Positions 1 through 5,144 of a DNA stretch of 6,164 nucleotides are shown here, piece after piece (position 1 is the stretch's first letter; every line of letters begins with the position of its first letter). A program made the translations under genes and the position numbers. A model generated the notes under the pieces. That model saw only the letters and a list, made by a program, of their open reading frames with translations. It made no database searches and was not told the origin of the DNA. The DNA comes from Anaerolineae bacterium. GTDB taxonomy: Bacteria; Chloroflexota; Anaerolineae; 4572-78. The DNA lies in the NCBI GenBank assembly GCA_027022125.1, contig JALVZI010000601.1, forward strand, positions 1 to 6,164. The letters run 5' to 3'.

Positions 1-771
1 CCGCGCCACTTCGCCGAGTAAATCACCGGCGGCGGGCTGCTCGTCGCTGCCTTCCACCAGCAGCCGGTACGCTTCGCCCGCCAGTTGGCTGATTTTTTCG
101 GCGTTTGCCAGCCGGATGCGCTCGGTGTTCAGGTCGTCCTCTTCTCCCGGCTGCAGATTGGCGGCGTGGATTTCGTCCACCTGAAAAGTGAGTTGGTCGA
201 TGCGGCGCGCCGTTTGCTGGGCATCCTGTGTCAATTGGCGCAATTCGCGGCGAACCCGTTGCCATTCGCGGTAGGTTTCGCTGACCCGTTGCCGCCGGTC
301 GCCCAGCCCGCCGAATCTGTCCAGAAATGCGCCGTGCATTTTGGGGCGCAGTAGACTCAAATGTTCGTGCTGCCCGTGGATGTCCACCAGCGGCGCGGCG
401 ATTTCCGCCAGCAGCCCCGCGCTGACGGTGCGCCCGTTCACCCGCGAGAAATTTCGCCCGGTAGCGCGGATTTCGCGTCCCAGCACCAGCACCTCCGGCG
501 AGTCGCCTTCCAGTCCTTCGCGCTCCAAAATGGGCGTGATGCGCCGTTGCAGTGTTTCCGGCAGGTGAAATTCTCCCTCCACCACCGCCGATTTTGTGTC
601 GGCGCGAACCACATCGCTGCTGGCGCGTCCGCCCAGCAGCAGGCTCACCGCATCAATGATGATGGATTTCCCCGCACCCGTTTCGCCGGTGAACACGGTA
701 AATCCGGGTGCGAAAGTGAGGCGCAGTTCATCTATAATTGCAAAATTTCTGATGGTTAATTCTGCGAGCAT
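1..771 (-). CDS. recN: DNA repair protein RecN, N-terminal part (cut by window edge)
   Basis: RecN is a cytoplasmic SMC-like ATPase that acts at DNA double-strand breaks together with RecA. The 257 codons present, read from the ATG at 771, have no stop. The protein opens with MLAELTIRNFAIIDEL, the usual RecN start, and continues to a Walker A motif GETGAGKS near residues 29-36 and the LLLGGRAS segment after it. The RecN/SMC Q-loop-type motif IHGQHEH lies near residues 131-137. The sequence after about residue 165 is rich in charged residues and glutamine and is the beginning of the coiled-coil arm. The rest of the coiled coil, the signature motif and Walker B should lie beyond the left edge (RecN is usually about 550-570 residues). 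The ATG is fixed by family alignment, although no Shine-Dalgarno sequence precedes it. Upstream sequence is repeat tract 1. The family call is firm; only completeness is unknown. Confidence 0.97.
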   Translation of the reverse strand, partial: MLAELTIRNFAIIDELRLTFAPGFTVFTGETGAGKSIIIDAVSLLLGGRASSDVVRADTKSAVVEGEFHLPETLQRRITPILEREGLEGDSPEVLVLGREIRATGRNFSRVNGRTVSAGLLAEIAAPLVDIHGQHEHLSLLRPKMHGAFLDRFGGLGDRRQRVSETYREWQRVRRELRQLTQDAQQTARRIDQLTFQVDEIHAANLQPGEEDDLNTERIRLANAEKISQLAGEAYRLLVEGSDEQPAAGDLLGEVAR

Positions 772-773
772 GG

Positions 774-941
774 TAGTTGATTGGAGATTTGTTATTGGTC
801 ATTTGTCCTTTGTCATTCGTAAAACGTGATGCGTGAAACGTGAAACGTGATGCGTGACTTTGGACATTGGACTTGAAACTTTGGACTGATTACAACCTTG
901 AACTTTGAACCAGAAACCCGAAACTCGAAACCCGAAACCCC
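774..941. repeat. Heptameric degenerate tandem repeat, tract 1
   Basis: The whole gap between the recN start and the stop codon of the next gene can be cut into 24 consecutive 7-bp words with no phase slip. Word families follow each other in blocks: tttgtca-like words (about 788-822), aacgtga/tgcgtga words (823-857), ctttgga/cttgaaa words (858-892), then gaacttt and aaacccg words (893-941). The units are related rather than identical, so the period is stricter than the sequence. The tract ends one base before the stop codon at 943-945. No promoter, Shine-Dalgarno sequence or hairpin terminator could be distinguished within it. It resembles in style the heptameric STRR sequences known in cyanobacterial genomes; any function is unknown. 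Confidence 0.93.
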
Positions 942-942
942 C

Positions 943-1443
943 TCACCGCAGCCGCGCCATAATTGTTCCCGTGCCCATCACGAGAAAAATGCCGGGGACA
1001 ATCAGCCCGTAAAAACTACCGGCAAGCAGCATCAGCACCAGAAACGGCGCGACTCCCCCCACCAGCGACCCGGCGACGACGTGTGCCAGATACCGCGAGC
1101 GGCGGCGGCGCACTGCCCAGCGCACGGCTTCGGCGATGAAGCCGGCGACGATGGGCGACAGAAAAAAGGCGATGAGCCACGAAAACCAGCCGATACTGCC
1201 GATGAGAAACGTGAAAAGTCCGCCGGCGATGAGCGACAACGGCAGCGCTACCAGCACGGCGAGGGGATAATCGCCGAGACTGCCGGTGTAAAACCGATTT
1301 TCCTGCTCGCGCAAGCAGTCCGGGCAGATATAGCCGGTCGGTGTGCGGCGGGCGCATTTGCTGCAAATGTACTTGCCGCACTTTTTGCAGCGCAGGTTCG
1401 TTTCCACCGTCGGGTGGCGATAGCAATAGTGGACTTCTGTCAT
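943..1443 (-). CDS. Small zinc-ribbon/B-box-like membrane protein of unknown function
   Basis: This encodes 166 residues from the ATG at 1443. The N-terminal 45 residues carry a metal-binding pattern C7-x2-H10, C19-x2-C22, C27-x2-C30 and C40-x2-C43, the spacing of a B-box or double zinc-ribbon fold that can hold two zinc ions. From about residue 60 the protein is hydrophobic, with probably four membrane segments (roughly 60-81, 84-108, 119-141 and 144-161). A basic stretch VRRRRSRY at 111-118 between the second and third suggests a cytoplasmic loop. Similar zinc-finger-plus-membrane proteins are common, uncharacterised, in Chloroflexota. An in-frame ATG at 1458 would add MTNDQ, but those five codons are made of the neighbouring heptad repeat, so the start at 1443 is preferred; neither has a Shine-Dalgarno sequence. 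No function is assigned; the zinc domain may bind protein rather than nucleic acid. Confidence 0.85.
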   Translation of the reverse strand: MTEVHYCYRHPTVETNLRCKKCGKYICSKCARRTPTGYICPDCLREQENRFYTGSLGDYPLAVLVALPLSLIAGGLFTFLIGSIGWFSWLIAFFLSPIVAGFIAEAVRWAVRRRRSRYLAHVVAGSLVGGVAPFLVLMLLAGSFYGLIVPGIFLVMGTGTIMARLR

Positions 1444-1545
1444 TTGGTCATTTGTCATTTGTTCTGTGTCATTCGTCCTTTGTCATTCGTAAAACGTGAT
1501 GCGTGATGCGTATTTCGTGAAAACGTGAAACGTGATGAGTGAAAC
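1444..1545. repeat. Heptameric degenerate tandem repeat, tract 2 left block
   Basis: Seven-bp words start at the base next to the preferred start codon of the zinc-ribbon gene: ttggtca and tttgtca words (1444-1492), then aacgtga and tgcgtga words (1493 onward). One extra A at 1521 shifts the phase by one base, after which 7-bp spacing resumes to about 1545. Positions 1475-1506 are identical to 805-836 in tract 1, a 32-bp direct repeat. Because several words contain CAT, the array places minus-strand ATG codons in different frames, one of them in frame with the gene at 1458. Confidence 0.9.
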
Positions 1546-1569
1546 GGATAGAGATAGAGATAGGGATAG
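1546..1569. repeat. Hexameric tandem repeat (ggatag/agatag), tract 2
   Basis: Four consecutive 6-bp units read ggatag, agatag, agatag, ggatag. They interrupt the heptad array without a spacer and are followed directly by 8-bp units. Change of unit length inside one array, with only minor word variation, is unusual for simple slippage of a single microsatellite. Confidence 0.88.
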
Positions 1570-1609
1570 AAATTCGCCCATTCGCAAATTCGCCTATTCG
1601 CTCATTTGT
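1570..1609. repeat. Octameric tandem repeat (nnattcgc), tract 2
   Basis: Five consecutive 8-bp units follow: aaattcgc, ccattcgc, aaattcgc, ctattcgc and the diverged tcatttgt. The core attcgc is fixed in the first four while the first two bases vary. The string ctattcgct also occurs in tract 3 (5044-5056 region), where its neighbours are spaced by 7 bp rather than 8. Confidence 0.87.
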
Positions 1610-1612
1610 GAG

Positions 1613-1673
1613 ACTTTGGACTTGAAACCCGAAACTCGAAACCAGAAACCTTGAACTTTGAACAACCTTAACT
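1613..1673. repeat. Heptameric degenerate tandem repeat, tract 2 right block
   Basis: Heptad spacing resumes with ctttgga, cttgaaa, cccgaaa, ctcgaaa, ccagaaa, ccttgaa and ctttgaa, running up to the stop codon of the large gene at 1674-1676. Positions 1624-1643 equal 913-932 of tract 1 (20 bp), and 1649-1663 equal 896-910 (15 bp). No hairpin followed by a T-run is seen on the minus strand after the stop, so no intrinsic terminator is called here. Confidence 0.88.
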
Positions 1674-4600
1674 TCATTTCAGCGTTGCCGCCGCGAATTT
1701 CATCACGCGGTTGTTGCCCGAATCCAGCACGAACAGCGAGCCGTCTTCCGCCACGGCGACATCCAGCGGCAATTTAAAGGATTGCACATCTTGCCCGTAT
1801 TGTCCAAACGTGAACAAAATTTTGCCGCTGTTATCATACACGATAATGCGGTAATTTTCCGGGTCGCTGATGAAAACCCGTTTATCGCCGTCCACCGCGA
1901 TGAACGGTTTGTTCAGCACGTTTTGCGTGTCCCAACCGACCACCTGCCATTCGGTGACGGGCTGCATCGTTTTGTCCAGCACCTGCACCCGCTGATTCCA
2001 CGTGTCGGCGACATACAAATTGCCGTCGGCATCCATTGCCAGCCCGGTCGGTTCCTCAAAATGTCCCGGCGTGATACCGCCGCCGCCCCACGCGCCCAAA
2101 AACTTCCCTTCGGCGGAGAATTTTTCAATCCGTTTGTTCCCCGTATCGGTGATGAACAAATTGCCGTCGGCATCAATCACAATATCGCGCGGACCCCAGA
2201 ATGTGCCGGGGAAAGCCACCGCCTCCCCCTGCGTGTCGGCGAATCCGCCAAACTCGCTGATGAAATTGCCGTCTTCATCAAAAATTTCCACGCGGTGATT
2301 CCACGTGTCGGAAATGTACACTTTCCCGTCCGCGCTGACGGCAATACCCCACATTTCATCGCCGATCTGACCGGGCGCATTACCCGCCGGAACGTCCCAC
2401 GATTTGAGGAACGTGCCATTTTGGTCGAAAATCTGAATGCGGTGGTTGCCGCTGTCGGCGACATACAATTGCCCCTGCGGCGACAGCGCCATCGCGCGCG
2501 GATTGACAAACTGCCCTTCGCCCGCGCCGGTGCTGCCCCACACGCGCTCGGCAGAAAGTTGCCGCCGCACATTGGCATACGGGTCAACGGTGGTTTCGGC
2601 GGTGGTTGCCGCCACGCCGGTTTGGTAATCCCACAATTTGTTGACCACATCTTTTCGCACAAACATATACATTTGGGTGCGGAAGGGCCAGTCTTTAAAA
2701 GTATGGTCATCAATTTTGCGATAGAAAAGCACATCCCACAGCCATTTACGGTTCGTTTTGACCCGTTCCCGTGCCAGCCGGTCGGCTTCTTCCTGCGACT
2801 GACCCTGTTCGGGAATGGCGGGCAGTTTCGGCGAAACGAAATCGTGCCAAATGCGCGAGAGCGACTGCCCTTTGTAATTTTCGAGGGGCCACCACACCTG
2901 CCGGTAATCGAATCGCACATAATTGTCGCCGAGGAAGGGGGTGACATCCTCCAACTTCACTTGGTCGTCCGGCGAAACGATGACCACCGGCGCATCTTTG
3001 ATGGCATCGCGGGTGGGATTGCCGCCGAAAAAGGCGCGGTTCGGATAGTCGCGCATATACCATTCGAGGGGCCAGATAACGCCGCCATACGCCACTTTTA
3101 TCTGTTTGTCGCCCACCGTGCGCCGCGAAATGTCGTCAATTTCGTTGATGACCCATTTCACGTCGGGGGCGGCGTGGGCATACACCAAAAATTCATTCAC
3201 ATAATCATAATTGATATACGATGCCATCACCGCGAAACGCACGGTGAGCACGCCCAGCACGCCGAACAGCGCCAGATAGAGCATCGGTTTGACGCGCGCC
3301 GCGCCGAGCCTGCGCCCGATGCGCCACACCGCCCATGCGATACCGGCGGCAATCATCAGCGCGATGATGAACCGCGATGTGGCTTGCAGGTCTTGAATGC
3401 TCTGCCCGCGGAATGGCTTGCTGGTGAGCGCCACCAGCACCGTCGCGCCGAGCAGGGGAACCAGCAGCACAAACAGCGCGCCGTTGCCCGTTTTCAGACT
3501 GTCCCAATCGAAACGGTCGAGTGCGATTTGGGTGATATATCCCGTCAAAAAGATGAACGGCAGGGCGATGTGTACTGCCAGCCACGGCATTTTTTCGCCC
3601 GCCCAACTGTAAATCACAAATGCGCCGATTGCCCAGAAAATGAGATACGCCAAAAATGTGCCGCCATCGGAATGGAGGGGGGCGGTGGTGTGCGTGCGCT
3701 TTTCGTGTTTGTGATGTTTTTCGTGCGGATGCGTTTTTACCGCCGGTTCGATTTCCGGCACGTCGCGGTCGCCCCACGACGGGGCTTTTTTGAACAGATA
3801 CCAAATTCCGCCCAGCCCGCCGAGCAGCAGCGGCAGAAATTCATACATCGGCGTGACAACCAGATAATAGTAGCCCGGTTGTCCGCCGCGCTCTACGCCC
3901 TGCTGTTTGAGCCAGTAACTGACCGCGCCCCATGTGCCGCTGATGAATCCGGCGGGGTTGGTGAAAAAGGTGGTGTGCAGCAGGAAGAAAATCACCACGG
4001 CGGCGATAACCGGTCCCGACAGCAGCGCCAGCGCGGTGTCGCGTTCGGCGAGCAGGGCTTTCATCGCGGCGGTCATCGGCTTGTGACGGCGGTCGGTGTT
4101 GGCGGCGATGGTCAGCACGCCCGCCAAAATGCCGAATACCATCAGCAGCAGACTGCCGATTTTATTCCATGCGAATCCTTCTTCCGGGGTGGGGATACGG
4201 TCTAAAAATGTGGCGATGAACAATCCGGCGATGGTCAACCCCAGCAGAGCATAAAAAACCTGCTCGCGGCGTTTGCCGGACAGATTTTCCCACAGCAGCA
4301 CACCCAGCACAAACACCACCCCGATGAACCCGTGAATGAAAGCAATCTCTTTCGCCGAGAGAAACAGGGCGATGGTGACGGCTTCCACGTACAACCATCG
4401 CTGTTTGCGGGTGCGCATAAACTGGAAAAGCGCCAGTGCCATCACCGCCGTGAAAAACGCGCTGTAACTTTCATTGCGGATGTAACGGGCATAATACAGA
4501 ATGATGGGCGAAATGAGCAGTCCGATACTGGTTGCCAGCGCGCCGAATTTGCCCAGCCACTGCCGAAAATAGATGGGCAGCATCACCAGCGCCACACCAA

Positions 4601-4901
4601 ACACCGCCGCCGGAATGCGCGCCGCGAAATCGTTCACGCCGAACAGCAGATACGATAGCGCCACCAGATGGAATTGCAGCGGTCCGTGCATCAGCGGGTC
4701 ATGCACATAGCCTTCGCCGTTATACAGTTTGAACGAAAAAAGCGCGTGCAAACTTTCATCGTGGCTCATCACCCGGTCGCCCAGATGGTAGAAGCGGGTT
4801 GCCACCGCCAGCACGAAAATGGTCAGGTACAGCACCACTTCCCAATTGATGGTGATGGTTTCAAATAGCGGTTTTTCCAGAAAGGTGGTTTTTTTGTTCA
4901 T
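1674..4901 (-). CDS. Agl23/TIGR03663-like polytopic membrane protein (GT39-related) fused to six-bladed NHL propeller
   Basis: The product has 1075 residues from the ATG at 4901. Residues 20-560 hold many membrane segments. Family-type signatures seen are SHDES (D48, E49), MHGP (71-74), AARIPA (R95), RYIRNE (139-144), SAKE (182-185), PGYYY (342-346) and AGEKMPWL (434-441). As I recall it, TIGR03663, now named flippase activity-associated protein Agl23, is described by an invariant DE, an HGP and two arginines and by weak similarity to dolichyl-phosphate-mannose mannosyltransferases (GT39). A soluble region (560-780) precedes six NHL repeats (about 785-1069). A role in transfer or flipping of lipid-linked sugars at the membrane is inferred; no activity can be proven. 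A TTG at 4919 is also in frame but sits inside the heptad array and is not favoured. The upstream gene (5136-6164) is a paralogue without the propeller. Confidence 0.88.
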   Translation of the reverse strand: MNKKTTFLEKPLFETITINWEVVLYLTIFVLAVATRFYHLGDRVMSHDESLHALFSFKLYNGEGYVHDPLMHGPLQFHLVALSYLLFGVNDFAARIPAAVFGVALVMLPIYFRQWLGKFGALATSIGLLISPIILYYARYIRNESYSAFFTAVMALALFQFMRTRKQRWLYVEAVTIALFLSAKEIAFIHGFIGVVFVLGVLLWENLSGKRREQVFYALLGLTIAGLFIATFLDRIPTPEEGFAWNKIGSLLLMVFGILAGVLTIAANTDRRHKPMTAAMKALLAERDTALALLSGPVIAAVVIFFLLHTTFFTNPAGFISGTWGAVSYWLKQQGVERGGQPGYYYLVVTPMYEFLPLLLGGLGGIWYLFKKAPSWGDRDVPEIEPAVKTHPHEKHHKHEKRTHTTAPLHSDGGTFLAYLIFWAIGAFVIYSWAGEKMPWLAVHIALPFIFLTGYITQIALDRFDWDSLKTGNGALFVLLVPLLGATVLVALTSKPFRGQSIQDLQATSRFIIALMIAAGIAWAVWRIGRRLGAARVKPMLYLALFGVLGVLTVRFAVMASYINYDYVNEFLVYAHAAPDVKWVINEIDDISRRTVGDKQIKVAYGGVIWPLEWYMRDYPNRAFFGGNPTRDAIKDAPVVIVSPDDQVKLEDVTPFLGDNYVRFDYRQVWWPLENYKGQSLSRIWHDFVSPKLPAIPEQGQSQEEADRLARERVKTNRKWLWDVLFYRKIDDHTFKDWPFRTQMYMFVRKDVVNKLWDYQTGVAATTAETTVDPYANVRRQLSAERVWGSTGAGEGQFVNPRAMALSPQGQLYVADSGNHRIQIFDQNGTFLKSWDVPAGNAPGQIGDEMWGIAVSADGKVYISDTWNHRVEIFDEDGNFISEFGGFADTQGEAVAFPGTFWGPRDIVIDADGNLFITDTGNKRIEKFSAEGKFLGAWGGGGITPGHFEEPTGLAMDADGNLYVADTWNQRVQVLDKTMQPVTEWQVVGWDTQNVLNKPFIAVDGDKRVFISDPENYRIIVYDNSGKILFTFGQYGQDVQSFKLPLDVAVAEDGSLFVLDSGNNRVMKFAAATLK
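1695..2552 (-). other. Six NHL repeats: C-terminal beta-propeller domain of the large membrane protein
   Basis: Six blades follow each other at about 35-50 residue spacing in the protein numbered from the ATG at 4901: roughly 802-835, 850-885, 904-939, 951-985, 998-1033 and 1045-1069. Each has the NHL core: hydrophobic strand, DADGN-like turn, LYVAD-like strand, then a D-x-x-N-x-R/H-R-I/V element (SGNHRI, TWNHRV, TGNKRI, TWNQRV, PENYRI, SGNNRV). The last blade lacks its outer strand, while the segment VWGSTG just before the first blade looks like an orphan outer strand, suggesting circular closure of the propeller. The domain probably binds a protein or glycan ligand outside the membrane; that is inference. 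The repetition shows at DNA level as an exact 19-bp match (2015-2033 and 2156-2174) and a 16-bp match (1993-2008 and 2296-2311). Confidence 0.92.
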
Positions 4902-4913
4902 AGGTTCGGGTGT

Positions 4914-5144
4914 GTTCAAGGTTCAAAGTTCAAAGTTCAAGGTTCAAGGTTGCAATTAGTTGTCAGTTTTCAGTCATCAGTTTTCAGTTTAAAGTTGCAG
5001 GGTTGCAAGGTAGCAGGGTTGCAAGGTGGCAAGGTTGCATTCACTATTCGCTATTCACTCATCACGTTTCACGCATCACGTTTTCACGCAATACGCAATA
5101 CGTTTCATAAATCTCCAATCTCTAATCTCCAATCTCTACTCTCC
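4914..5144. repeat. Heptameric degenerate tandem repeat, tract 3 (largely inverted relative to tracts 1 and 2)
   Basis: From 4914 the gap divides into consecutive 7-bp words: gttcaag/gttcaaa (4914-4948), tcagttt-like (4956-4990), g/c-richer gcaaggt-like words (4991-5039), ttcacta/ttcgcta (5040-5060), atcacgt/ttcacgc (5061-5089), aatacgc (5090-5103) and aatctcc/aatctct (5110-5144). Phase slips are few: one extra T at 5082 and one missing base near 5109. Many words are reverse complements of those in tracts 1 and 2; 5054-5073 is the exact reverse complement of 1524-1543. The array overlaps the 3' end of the right-hand gene, including its stop codon at 5136-5138. No promoter for the large gene stands out in these 230 bases. 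Confidence 0.92.

Noticed and set aside
898..1506. Plus-strand open frame opposite the zinc-ribbon gene
   Set aside because: Low-complexity translation (Gln, Arg, Asp rich) extending into both repeat tracts; the minus-strand frame has the ordered Cys pairs and membrane segments.
1993..2311. Exact 16-19 bp repeats within the large gene as possible recombination or mobile sites
   Set aside because: They encode equivalent positions of different NHL blades (DTWN and DADGN motifs), so they follow from protein repetition.
1782..4205. Long plus-strand open frame of 807 codons opposite the large gene
   Set aside because: It is the antisense shadow of a GC-rich coding frame; its translation is rich in His, Arg and Pro with no recognisable domain, while the minus-strand frame shows clear membrane segments and NHL repeats.
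4899..4919. TTG start at 4919 for the large gene, adding six residues
   Set aside because: It lies within the gttcaag repeat words, is a weak start codon and has no Shine-Dalgarno sequence; the ATG at 4901 lies just outside the array.
774..5144. CRISPR array
   Set aside because: Units are 6-8 bp, directly abutting, without spacers of regular length and without an identical repeat of 23 bp or more recurring at fixed intervals.
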